Source: Atriophallophorus winterbourni
Lineage: Eukaryota; Platyhelminthes; Trematoda; Plagiorchiida; Microphallidae
Direction: 5' to 3'
Assembly: GCA_013407085.1 (NCBI GenBank)
Contig: JACCGJ010000665.1
Location: 1-64,000 of the forward strand
Length of the DNA: 64,000 bases
Shown: in pieces, positions 30,200-45,200 of the stretch
Layout of the letters: each line of letters opens with the position of its first letter
How positions within the stretch are numbered: the stretch's first letter is position 1
Made by a program: the position numbers and the translations under genes
The notes under the pieces: generated by a model
Seen by the model: only the letters and a program-made list of their open reading frames with translations
The model's database searches: none
What the model was told of the DNA's origin: nothing

Positions 30200-33140
30200 A
30201 TGCTGATCTACCGTGCTTTTGAATAGCTGTTCTGATGGTAGAGACAGGAGCCCCTTCGGTAGAGAGTTCCAGGTGATCACCCCCCCGCGTTGATAGCGTG
30301 CTCGCATTACTCAGCTTAAGGTCAACTGCAACTTAAGGTCATGCCCACGTCCTCGACTCACATACTAATCGGAAGTACCGGAGGAACTCGTCTCCATATT
30401 TGCCGAAAAGAATACGGCGTGTCAGAAGCCGGTCAAACCTTTCCCTTCGAAGTTCTAGGGGGTAAAGTTTCAGTAAGCTCCTTCTAACCTCGTACGCGAA
30501 CCATCTTAGTGCCCCTTCTTTGTACCCTCTCCAAGAAGTCGCATTCGCCTTTAGACTGAGGAAATGCAACAGGTAGCCCATATTCCAACAGAGGATGAAC
30601 ATACGCAGAGAAGAGCGTCTGAAACATATGCGGGGTAATGAACACCGAATGGCCCACACCATCCTGGTAGCGCTGCCTATTCTCCAACAAGTGTCCGCCT
30701 TCGACGGCAACGATTCCATAACCAAAATCCCTAAGTCTTTTTCGACTGCCACAGCTCTAATAGGCTTACTTCCCAGAAGTTATTCCTCAGCCGTGTTACC
30801 CGAGCCTATGTGAATGACGACTGACTTGGCCTCATTTATAGGCAGTGACCAGCAATTTGTCAATCTGAATTGTCATCAACTGCTCGTTGCTGGTGGTCGT
30901 CGCGAGTAATGACAGCCTCACAGTTTCAGATCATCCGCGAGTAAAAGACAATCGATGGCTACAGCGTCTGGAAGGTCGCTCACGAATTTCTTGAATAACA
31001 ATAGGCCAAGAACAGATCCCCGCGGCACTCTGGAGTTTGCTATCATCTCTGAAGATAAAACTCTATTCACATCTACACATTTTGACCACCCTGAAATGAA
31101 TGCCTTGATCCACTTAAGAAGACACTCTTGAATACCTTGAACTTCCCGATTGACGAGCAATCGGCGGTGGGGGAAGCGGTCGAACGTCTTACTAAAGTCG
31201 ATAGAAATAACATCGACCGCTTGACCAGAATCCGTAAAAGCACACAAACTTTCTCGCGCCAGGAGCAGATTACTTACTGGAGTGAATACCAAGTCCAACA
31301 TGGACACACCCAGTAGGTCCTACTCTGGTCGGATGGGAAACGTGCTACACGAGGCCCACATCAACCACAGCGTCCAATAAGTCCTGCTCGAATGACTCAG
31401 AACCTTCCTCTAGAGAAGCCCAATCAATGTTAGGAGCATTGAAGTCGCCAATAATCAAGCTGTTTGAAGATCTACCATCATCATCATCATGAAGCAGGAA
31501 AATCAGAAAAGGGAAAGCAGGCGAGCGGAATATGCAAAGCAAATGCGCAAAAAGCAGCTTGTTTATGTAGTTTCACTGCATGTGGTTTTTGTTTTGTTTT
31601 TTTGTGTTTTTTATATATAAAATAATACCGGATAAAAAAATGAAACAATAAAATACACTGCCACCACTGACTTCGGTTCGCAGCCATATTTCGTAAGGTT
31701 TCCAGCCAAGTATTAGGTGGAACTTTTGGACCCCGCACAGGCAAACGAATATCATACTGACAGATCTGTGGTATCAGTGTATCTGCCTGAGTATTGGGAG
31801 AACGATAAAGGACACCTATTGTCGCAAATGAAGCGGCAGTCCTTATACGGCACGATAAGCTCTCACACATACCGGCAGTCTGCTTGAAACGAGCTAACAC
31901 TGCGACGGAAATATGTTGTTGGAAGTACAAAGCAACCCCACCACCGATTCTAGCGGCTGTTTGATCTGACCGAATAAGTCTATATCCAGGTAGGGCCAGC
32001 TCGGGATCATCCTGCTCAGGTGAGTGCCAGGTTTCCGTCACCGCAATGATCGCTGTAAGGTCCTGTCTAATCCGCTTAAGGAGTTCATCCAGTTTGTTTC
32101 TCAAGCTTCTCGCATTAAAATATGTCACTTTTAAATACCCAGATCCCTCCAAATGCCTATCGTCAAGGGCTCCCAACAAACTTTTGGCCTCATCCTCACA
32201 ACCCGTAAATCCACAATGCGCAAGTTCGTTTCACTTGCGGCTCGGCGCTCGCTAATCTGAGTAGCTTTTCGCATTTTCACACGATCCTTTGGAGAGAAAT
32301 CACGCGGGAGTCGAAGTTCACTACCTTTCAACCTGTAACCCCTCTTTAGCAGTAAATTAAATTGCTCAAGGTAGTCTAATACAATCTTTAACGGTCTGGG
32401 GCGATCGCCTGGCGCTGGCCTGCGGCCTAGACGAAACGCTGTGCTTACCGTTGCACTCTTTTCCCCTTCGTCGAAAAGGAGCACAAGAGCAGAGTTTAAG
32501 AAATCGCGTTACTGTTTAACCATGTTTATCGCCAAAGCTCCTGTTTTCTCCGGCGCATTTTGAAGAATGATGCAGGATTTTCTACTATCATTAGCGCTAA
32601 AGCTCTGGTCTTTGTTCTTGGTTGATTTATCCAGCTGCGATAGTTCCTGGACCTCTTTGGGCTTATGAACGTTCGTTGCACCGGCAAAGCTAACTCCATC
32701 TTTTGAACCGAGTACAAGCGAGGAAGCAACTTCCGTAAAAGTGCGTACATATTCGGATTGCACTCAAACTTGCTCTACACAAGATGTGTGGTGGGTATCC
32801 TCTTTTGAGGGTGAGTCACTATCTACAATCCCCCCATCAAGACCTTCAGAGGTCTTTGCAAAAGACGTCTCAACTTGAAGCTGAGTACCTGCGAGCTTTA
32901 AATCAGTCAGTGCAAGGCATATCTTACATATCGTGGAAGTGATATCGCATGAATTTTTCTCAAGCCAACTATACATCTCCGACTTCATTCCACTACATCG
33001 AATATGCATCCACATTAAGCATATTTCACATTGAACAGCTTTAGCTTATTGGCGACCTGTTTCGTACAAACCAGACAAGAATCCCCAGAGTGAGCAGCGG
33101 AGCCCCGATTCTCTTGAGGCTTCCTTGCAGTCGATGCTGC
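30200..33140 (-). mobile_element. Second-lineage CR1-like LINE, internally deleted and split by an RTE 3' end
   Basis: On the - strand: ORF1 with a Cys/His finger (CEIC, MWMHIRC, CKIC; 32764-33120) and basic C-terminus (32131-32484). ORF2 then begins with the endonuclease N-terminus (32179-31755: KVTYFNARSLRNKLDELL, AVTETWHSPEQDDPEL), an RTE insertion (31480-31753), the rest of the endonuclease (SLIIGDFNAPNIDW, SMLDLVFT), a fused reverse transcriptase (DVISIDFSKTFDR, LLLADDLKL; 30918-31307) and the C-terminus (30339-30752). The copy is dead. Confidence 0.8.
31480..31753 (-). mobile_element. RTE-like LINE 3' end inserted in the LINE endonuclease
   Basis: Shares about 260 bp with 54625-54960: ggcaaacgaata at one end, ggtttccagccaa and cactgacttcggtt in the middle, and a (CAT)n run at the other end. 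The encoded tail TWLETLRNMAANRSQW is the RTE C-terminus. The left side ends in (ATC)n tail units. No clear target duplication was found. Confidence 0.75.
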
Positions 33141-33366
33141 ATGATATCATTTTGCAGATTTACGAATCGAAACCATGTTCAAATCTGTTGAAAATAGAAT
33201 AAAATGTCTTGTGATAATCTTGAAATAGCTCGGATATCCACAACAATATCTGCTTCTGTGTTTGGATTTGAAGCAAAACGCATGATATTCACTTTAACAT
33301 TCTTCATGACCTAAATCATAAAAGACGCTTACTAATATACATCTGCAAATATCATTTTTGGCCGTA

Positions 33367-33593
33367 CGGATGTGTAATCGTGCAGTATTTATGTGCTATG
33401 CGGCTAACACCGTGCTAAATTGATTGGGCACCGGTAGTGAGCTGCATGCTGAAACACGCTGGAGTCTCACTTCTATTTTCTTTCTATTTCTTGTCATATC
33501 TGTCTATGCCTGGGCAACCTGACAGTATCTCAGCCCACGTGCAGTCTCTGACTGTGCGGCACTTTGCCTGTATCAGGCTTGTGCTTTCATACC
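33367..33593 (+). repeat. SINE-A, near full length
   Basis: Runs from gatgtgtaatcgtgcagta to gcttgtgctttcata with all the internal blocks present. Confidence 0.8.
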
Positions 33594-33594
33594 A

Positions 33595-33795
33595 GTTGTA
33601 GTCTTTTGATCTATCTCGATAATGTATATACATCGCAATCGCATGACGATCTAATGCTCCACAGAGTTTCAATTGTGCAAACGGTCCGATTCGGAAGCAA
33701 CAATCATTTTCTCTGCGGTCATAGCAATAAGCACTACATGGCTGATTCGAGGCATTAAATCGATGTCGACGTGATCTACGTTCAGCAGACATTAT
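33595..33795 (-). repeat. RTE-type LINE 3' end, diverged
   Basis: Encodes SAERRSRRHRFNASNQPCSAY on the - strand (shown in part) and NDCCFRIGPFAQLKLCG, matching AERRSRRRRATDAIQSSSDY and DCSSRIGLFSHLKRC of the copy at 22560-22735. Confidence 0.65.
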
Positions 33796-33984
33796 CGATA
33801 TCTATTCTTCCTTAGCTTGAAAGTGACGTTTCACACTGCCTCTAAAGTGAACGGTCAAGAGCAGGTTCTATCAATATCAGTAGAATTCATTTTCAGTAGC
33901 TACATATATCTTTTCCAAACGTCTATAGCGCAAGTGCGACCTACATCGACCGATTTATCACGTAGCATTTTGATACATGACAAT

Positions 33985-34155
33985 CAGCGCTGGAATTTGT
34001 AGATCGTTTCACGTATCTCAATATTTGTACCAGCAATTCGACACCATCAGATGAGGTGTCAGCACGGATTTTCAAGGTGTCCACAGCACTCTGCCAAGTC
34101 AGTCACATCTGGCGCCAGCATGACCTGCCACTATTACTCAAAGGTTTGCATGTAT
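33985..34155 (+). pseudogene. RTE-like LINE ORF2 fragment
   Basis: Reads FVDRFTYLNICTSN, then DEVSARIFKVSTALCQVSHI with WRQHDLPLLLKG, the region after the reverse-transcriptase catalytic box in RTE elements. A SINE-A fragment begins directly after it. Confidence 0.6.
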
Positions 34156-34257
34156 GTACGAAATCACAAACGTGGATCCAGACAAAGTGCCGCACAGTCA
34201 GAGTCTGCGCATGGGCTAAGATACTGTCAGGTTGCCCAGGCCTAAACAGAAAATACG
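34150..34257 (-). repeat. SINE-A fragment (3' half)
   Basis: Holds tatgtacgaaatcacaaacg, agtgccgcacagtcag, and gtcaggttgcccaggcct. Confidence 0.7.
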
Positions 34258-34334
34258 AAATTGGCCGTGAGCATGCAGCGTGTTTCCGCATACAGCTCAG
34301 CTTTTTACCAAATCTATGTATGGTATATGGTATG

Positions 34335-34652
34335 AAAGGACAAGCCTGATCCAGGCAAAGTGCCGCACAGTCTTAGACTGCACGCGGGCTATGAGGAAGA
34401 AAATAAACAGGAAATGGTGGTAAGACTCCAGCCTGTTTTAGTATGGAGCTCACTAACTCTGGCCAATCAATTCAGCACGGTGTTAGCCGCACAGCACAAA
34501 GTACTGCACGATTGCACATTCGTAAGCAAATCTATGTTATTTTTTCTTCCTCATATCTGTCTAGGCCTGGGCAACCTGTCAGTATCTTAGCCCACGTGCA
34601 GTCTCTGACTGTGCGGCACATTGCCTGGATCAGGCTTGTGCTTTCATATCTA
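34335..34652. repeat. Inverted pair of SINE-A copies
   Basis: A - strand copy (34335-34530) is followed within about 15 bp by a 5'-truncated + strand copy (34540-34652). The two share agtgccgcacagtc / gactgtgcggcac and could pair as a long hairpin in a read-through transcript. Confidence 0.75.
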
Positions 34653-34654
34653 TG

Positions 34655-35180
34655 TAGCACAGTGTTACCGGTCCAGTACAGAAATACCTCACAATCGCAC
34701 ATTTTTGCTCAAGGGTCAAGTGTACAAGCGACTGTTTGGGTAGTTGTACTATATGAGTACTAAGCTTAGACTTTACTAAAAGAACATGCCCTATTTCTTC
34801 ATGCATTCGATAATTGCTGAATACGTAGCAATTCGTAAGTTAGCTGTTGCAGTCCTGTACACAACGATGCTACACGTAATGAGCTCTTTGGTACTGATAA
34901 AAAGAATGAGTGCACAGACTACACTTGGTTGGTCACGTTTTGCAGATGCCGGATCACCGAATTTCGAAACGCGACGCCGCATTCCGATTAGCGTAGGACT
35001 CGCGATGGTCAGACAGTCACATAACTTGGGTAGCTAAAATCCCTAACTAATTACTTTTCTGAAGTCGATGCAGTTGGTATTCCGGGCTAGGGTCCCCGCG
35101 ATCAGACATCGAAGATGCAAGTTAAACTACACCAAATACAGTGGCGTTCTTGCACTGATTGCTTAATCGTGTATCTTTCA
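34655..35180. other. Unassigned interval
   Basis: Sequence upstream of the phosphatase gene with no recognised feature. Promoter elements cannot be picked out by eye. Confidence 0.4.
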
Positions 35181-35184
35181 AGGA

Positions 35185-35440
35185 ATGTGATGGGGAGAGC
35201 TGTTATGATGCGTGAAAGCTGCAAGAAAGCTGTCACGCTCGTCTGGTTCAGGAAGCTCGATTGATTGCCTGTTCCGTTCAATGTATAGGCGCCTCGACAC
35301 AGTTTACTTGTTTTTGCCCTCCTATAGATTGCGCAGCTCTTTAAGTCATTCCCTTTCCCATCTTTTTGGATTTTATTTTGTCATGGTAGCTAAGCATTCA
35401 GTACTTCATACTGGTGTAATACTGACGCTGCTGATAAAGA
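35185..35440 (+). repeat. R4 interspersed repeat, copy upstream of the PP6 gene
   Basis: Shares ordered blocks with 39640-39935: gttatgatg, gaaagc.gcaa.gaagctg, ctgttccgttc / atgttccattc, cccatctttt and ctggtgtaat, then a GAT-rich tail. Non-coding. Confidence 0.6.
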
Positions 35441-35670
35441 TGATGAGTCAATGTTTGCATAATTGAATAATACAGCCAGCACTGTCTTGCTTTTACTGGT
35501 ACCTTCGAGTAAAAGTCCAAATTGCTTATTTTGAAGTAGATTTTTGCTTTTTTGCTTATTAATTTGGCAGCGGTTGTAACTAATGTTTCTTTTTTACTCC
35601 AGAGCGCTGATTCTAATTGTTTATTTCCCCTCAACATTTTTCATCTTTTTTAACTGATGAACACATTATC

Positions 35671-39522
<3,852 letters not shown>

Positions 39523-39639
39523 ATCCCACTCCCGCCCAAATTGTGACAGACTTCCTCTTTTTAACCATCTTGAACAGACCCCTGCTTTCTTGATCAAATA
39601 CATGTTTTGATGTTCCTTTTTACAATCGTCGTTACCTCA

Positions 39640-39935
39640 CTGCACTAGGACAAACTACTGGTTGTCAAGCGGAGTGACGAGAAAAGCTTGTTATGATGCT
39701 TGACAGTGAAAGCCACAAGGAAGCTGCCATGCTGATGTCGCTCTACACGTTCACGAAACTTGTTTGAATGCATGTTCCATTCGAAGTGTAGGCACCTCTT
39801 CCCAGTTTGTTTGTGCTTACTCTTCTATCAAATCCGTAGCTATTTAAGTCCCACCCTTCCCATCTTTTTCATGGTTGTATGGCAGTTAAGCATTCGGTAC
39901 GTGCTCCTGGTGTAATGCTGTCTATGATGATGATG
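39640..39935 (+). repeat. R4 repeat downstream of PPP6C
   Basis: Second copy in the same orientation as 35185-35440, ending in a gatgatgatg tail. Further partial R4 copies are at 46165-46260 and 60095-60475. Confidence 0.6.
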
Positions 39936-40182
39936 TAGTTGCTGTCTTTTTTGTCACACTAGACATGCGGGTTATCATAATTTTTCTGTCCGGTGATTTC
40001 AATATGACCTTGTGTGCAATTATGTGGCGGCATATTCTTCTTTGTGACGAGGCTGACATTTTACTGATCACCTTATAATCATAAAAAGGTTGGCAGACAA
40101 AATTTCAAGTACAGTAAATGAATTAATAATTGTATTTCAATGCATGCAACTTTTGGCTTTCGCTTTCAAAATTTAGCGAACA

Positions 40183-40274
40183 GTGAAAGCACAAGCCTGA
40201 TCCAGGCAAAGTGCCGCACAGTCATAGACTGCACGTGGGCTAAGATACTGTCAGGTTGCCCAGGCCTAGACAGC
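40183..40274 (-). repeat. SINE-A 3' end
   Basis: Well conserved from gaaagcacaagcctgatcc to caggttgcccaggcctagac; 5'-truncated. Confidence 0.8.
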
Positions 40275-40797
40275 GAACAATGTTTGCGATCGAATGTTTT
40301 ATAGGTGTCAGTTGTTTAAAGTTCAAGTCATACGTTATCTTCATCCCTTGCATCAATGAATACTGAGCGCCCCAACAACTTTACGGAAACCACCTTTATA
40401 AATGTATTTTATTCCGCACATTGCCGCACTATCACTTGTCAACCGGTTGACTTAAACACACTATCGTTATCGGTCATCAAAAGTTTTGCTACGCTGGTCC
40501 ATTGTTCTTAAATTATGTCTTTTTGCCGCCTTCTTCGTTTCATCGTTCCACTGCTATCTCCATTTGATGAAAACAAGTCAGCCGCGGTTGTAAAATGCAA
40601 AGGACACTATCGTGACGTCTCTCCACTTGTTCATAAATCTTGGTTGGTTGCAAGGTACATTCCAGGTTTGGGAATCTCATCCTATTATCTCTGCTCACCC
40701 TGAGTATTTCTAGGTTTTTTAACTCCCTCATTTCTCCGTCTATTAATGTTTTTATTATGCTATTACATGGCAGTTAAGCATTCTACACTTGCTACCG

Positions 40798-40990
40798 GTG
40801 TAGTACTTCTGTACCGCGAATCCAAGACCGTGCTAAATTAATTTGCCCTTGGTACTGAGCTGCATGTGAAAACACGCTGGAGTCTCACTACCCGGGCAAC
40901 TTGACAGTACATTAGCCCGTGCCGTCTATAGCGCTACAAGTCCATGACTTAGCGAGTCTGTATGTGCCAAGCTTGCGTTTCTATCATTAT
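40798..40990 (+). repeat. SINE-A copy, diverged
   Basis: Keeps aagaccgtgctaaatt, cacgctggagtctcacta, and cgggcaacttgacagta. The region between the last two blocks is deleted. Confidence 0.6.
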
Positions 40991-41021
40991 TACCAGTGCT
41001 TTCCTTGATGATTAGTTTTTT

Positions 41022-41238
41022 TAATGAAAGCACAAGCCCGATCCAGACAAAGTGCCGTACAGTCAGAGACTGCACGCGGGCTAAGATACTGTGAGGTTAC
41101 CCAGACCTAGGCAGATATGAGGGAGAATAGAAATGGTTGTCAGACTCCAGCGTGCTTCAGCATGCCGCTCATTACCGGTGGCCAATCAATTTAGCACGGT
41201 GTTAGCCGCACAGCACAAAAGTACTGCATCGCAATGTC
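41022..41238 (-). repeat. SINE-A, near full length
   Basis: From gaaagcacaagcccgatcc to gcacaaaagtactgcatcg, with every block in order. Confidence 0.8.
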
Positions 41239-41600
41239 TACCAAAGAAGTAGATTCCAGATTTATGGATGCTTCGTGGGTGTTACTAGTTCAAAACAGAT
41301 GAGCTTCAAGTGTGAATATATGACTCCAGATGCAAATCATGTTTCTGCGTTGTCAATGATGGCAAAATGCCTTTAGACAAGCACTATTAGCGCTGCAGTA
41401 CGTTCGAATTAAAACATCTCAGGCAACTTTATTGGACTTTTGGTAATTTTCAGTGCACAATTTAGCGTGGCGGTTCTGAAACAGTTAATCTGAGCCATCG
41501 ACACCTGGACGGCTCGAAGCATAACGTCTTCGCCAACCTTCAGAATGCGGAATATGACGCACAGCGCGTGACAGAAAAAGCAACCATAGTACTCCCGAAC

Positions 41601-41606
41601 TTTATT
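41601..41606 (-). terminator. Candidate polyadenylation signal of the USP gene
   Basis: TTTATT on the + strand (AATAAA on the gene strand), about 212 nt after the stop codon. A second hexamer lies at 41428-41433. Confidence 0.5.
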
Positions 41607-41817
41607 CGAAGCACAACTCACATATCTGGTAAGGGATCAAGAAAACGTGCACACACGGACAGGCAATTAGTAACCCGTAAATTACGCATCCAGTCTGGTC
41701 AATGAAGAAATTAGACAGATGGACAGAAGATGAGAGAACATGGTCGATTATCAAGTTCGTTCGTGTATCACATAAGTATGAATTTTGATCAAGCGCGGAT
41801 GACATTTATACACGGAG

Positions 41818-42285
41818 TCATGTTCGCACAGACATGTGAGACGACTTGTTCAAATCCTTAATCATCCCATTATGTAGCCGCTTATCGTCCAATTTATGGG
41901 ATTCGACTGAGATAAAATCCCCGGACATGAGCGGTGCACTTTCGGCTAGATCACCATGCGATTGCGAGTGAAACCCGTTGAACAGGTACGGCTTCTCCGG
42001 GCATTCTTCCGTGGTGCCATCCAACGAGACAGCCGATTCTGTCCAATCCCCTTGGGCAAGTAGGGACAAATTGTCCACGGACAGAGATGTCGCGCGGGGA
42101 TTCACACTCGCCTGACCAAGAGATGGTTTCTCGGCGCAGTGGATGGACGAGAAATTGGAATAACTTGTGAGATCGGTGCTAAATACCCCGGATTCCGAAT
42201 CGCCGTTGTTTAACACGTTCACGTTTGAAGAGGTGGGTATGGCGGGACAGGAGGCAGTCGGGAGGACGGTCGAATCCATTCCATT
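41818..42285 (-). CDS. USP last exon: Ser/Asp-rich C-terminal tail
   Basis: 155 codons ending MSVRT and TGA. No domain recognised. It is joined in phase 0 to the previous exon through a TACACAG acceptor across a 4.6-kb intron, so membership of the gene is likely but not certain. Confidence 0.7.
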   Translation of the reverse strand, partial: NGMDSTVLPTASCPAIPTSSNVNVLNNGDSESGVFSTDLTSYSNFSSIHCAEKPSLGQASVNPRATSLSVDNLSLLAQGDWTESAVSLDGTTEECPEKPYLFNGFHSQSHGDLAESAPLMSGDFISVESHKLDDKRLHNGMIKDLNKSSHMSVRT

Positions 42286-45200
42286 CTGTGTAATGAAAAT
42301 CGATTGTTTAACAGCATCGAACCATGAGAATCAAAATAGATATTCGAAAACCAAAGCCTGCGTAATTTCCATGATCATGGATATTTTACGAATAATTGTT
42401 GATTTGCATGCATATAATTGGCGTGCAACTACGAAACGTCGGAGAATAAGAGTAGATCATTTTGTTTCGGATTGTACGAATACACACAGGAACCACACTA
42501 CCTATAACTAATGTTGATGACATTGCCATCATGGCATAGACCATTTTAAAAAGGACTCTGAAAAACAGATGTTTGACAGCAAAACTAATGCAAGACAGTC
42601 CAATCCAGCGCCGAAGTGATCGTCATGCACAGACATTGACACAAGCGAGCTGCCATTCAGATGCGCGCTGGATTATGAATCGCGACAAAATTATACACAA
42701 AAGGGGATAGTGTGGACTAGCTCAAACATACGATATCTCGAATATATTGGAATGGGTTGCTATGTACCGATCATTGGAAAAAACTTGACTGGGTTAGGAA
42801 AACAGTGACAATTAGACCGACGGTGCTTTAGTGCTGTTCAGCTAACAGTGCTAAATTGCTTTTCAAACGGCAAGTGTATCAAACTAGATTAATTATATTA
42901 AGAAGTAAAAGTGATAGCAAGCTACTGCTCGGCAAATACCGGGGGTAACCTGGTGGGATTATAAACTCTGGTGGAATGTCTCGGGATATTCCAGTCTTTG
43001 AATAAATGAAGAATAATTCAATCGTACACCACTAGCATATTATACTAGTATGCGCTATACGAGCGAAACAAACTACTACTATCATTGAGTGGTCAATTTC
43101 AGAATTTAAATGTGGTAGGTTTACTTATAATTAAACATAGAATACCACAATAAGCGTGCAAGAGTGACTCGAAACAAGCTAATGGCTCATGGAAAACGAT
43201 GCGAAATCAGGTTGCCAGGGAAAGTTGTAAAGATGGTAAAAAAAGCAAGAGTAAACGATAACTAACCTAAAACGTGTCATCACTCAAATAGAATATGAAT
43301 TTCGAAAAAGCAAAGGGAGGGAATCGGAGACGCTTGCGCTACTCCAATGAATACGAGTTAAATTTCCTAAAACTTACAAGCAAAGAAAACTGTCAACTCA
43401 TGAGTATAAATATAATTGCTGTCCCTATTGGAACTGTATATATGACGTATTTTACTCGTTAGAAACCCGAGAAGAACGCTGATCTTCTAGACAACCTGAA
43501 CAAAGCCTTTTTGATTTCAGAACACGCCTGATCTATGCCGTGCCGAAAACAGTTATAGATCACACTCAATATAAGCTACGGTGCTCATAACTAGACAGAT
43601 TTAAGCATGGCAATGAGACTCCAGTGTGATTCGACATGCATCACAGTACCAGTGGTAAAGCAATTTAGCACTGTGTTAGCTGCGCAGCACAGAGTTATAG
43701 TACGATTGCACACCCGTCCATTCAAATATCATCTGCTTAACACTGATTAGTTTAGCAAGCCTAACACTGATTGAGGTCTGTGTAAGCCAAGCTTGACCGT
43801 GACTCGAGCAAATGACGATCTCAAGGACAACTCGTTATAGTCGAGTCCATTCTACGCTCTAGATGGGGTTACAGTGATCTGCAGTGAGAAAGCAGATTTT
43901 GCATAAGACCACAACCAATTTATGAAACACTTGGTTACATGGTAGAACGGTGACCAGACTGACTACATTCTGATCCTGGGTGCCTTATTCCTGGAGCTGA
44001 AACAGGTTCGACTGTTGAACCGCCAAAGCAATACCCACATGAGGCACTCGAATTTTAGCCGCCTTTTGAAACCCAGATCAGTTAAAGATCAATTGGATTG
44101 TGGTGGTGGCCAGATCGAGGATATCCCGATCTCTCAGAGCACCATTCATCTCTTTTCACAAGCGAGAGACGCTAGATTGAATTGCGCTTCTGATTACCTC
44201 CTCATTGGGAGAACCGCTACACGATCCGCTCATTAAGGACTGTCAGCTATACTTGGTAGAAAATGCAGTTAACAGAGCACTGTCTAGTTTGATTCGCACC
44301 GCATGAGCTTCGAAATATCGTCAGGAAAGCAGATCTTTGACCTCAATGACATGATAGCTAGGTGGGTTGAGCATTTCAGCTAGTTACTGAGCAGTACAGA
44401 GATCACTGCTCTAGTACAGAGCTGCAGCTACCCAAATAATTATGATGCTCCACCGGAATATGAAAGTATATCACCAAAAGATGACGGGACTGTCTGTACA
44501 TATGTGCAAATATTTCCACTGCACTAACTGAGGCTGGCTAGGGTATGTCTATCGTGCTATCACAACCTAAAAGCAGAGATAAATTCATGTGCTGTAACGG
44601 CCGTAGTATAAGCATCCTCAACACCACAGATAAACTGTTTGCGAAGCGGTTGCTAAATCGGTTATCTGCCGAACGTGACCTGCGTACTAGAGCCGACCAA
44701 GGTTTCGCCTCAGGAAGAAACGCTGTGTGCGGGATAAACAGCAAATAAAAGCGTCTTCCATCGAGTTCTGCGCTGCATTCGAAACCGCAGACAGTAAAAC
44801 TGCAACACCCGAAGCGTTTTCTTGTATTGTTACTCTGGCAGTCGCTAACAACATATCTTTCAGTATTTAAGTACCTCGCTTGTACAGTTGAAATATACCC
44901 TTTGCAGACATGGAAGACCCTGTGAAGGAGGATGTAGGAGCCATGGTACAGCGTATGGTATGAAAGCACAAGCCTGATCCGGAAAAAGTGCCGCACAGTC
45001 ACAGACTGCACGTGGGTTAAGATACTGCCAGGTTGCAAAGGCCTAGACAGATATGAGGAAGGAAAAAGAACACGAAATGGTAGTGAGACTCCAGCCAGTT
45101 TCAGCATGCAGCTCACTACCTCTGGCCAATCAATTTAGCATCCCTTGTGTTCGTCCGAGCTTGCGTAGTTGTTCTTTCTGGAACGTTTTCGTCTCAGGCT

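Noticed and set aside
33985..34650. CRISPR-like repeats from clustered SINE-A copies
   Set aside because: Units are long, in both orientations, unevenly spaced and in a eukaryotic genome with introns.
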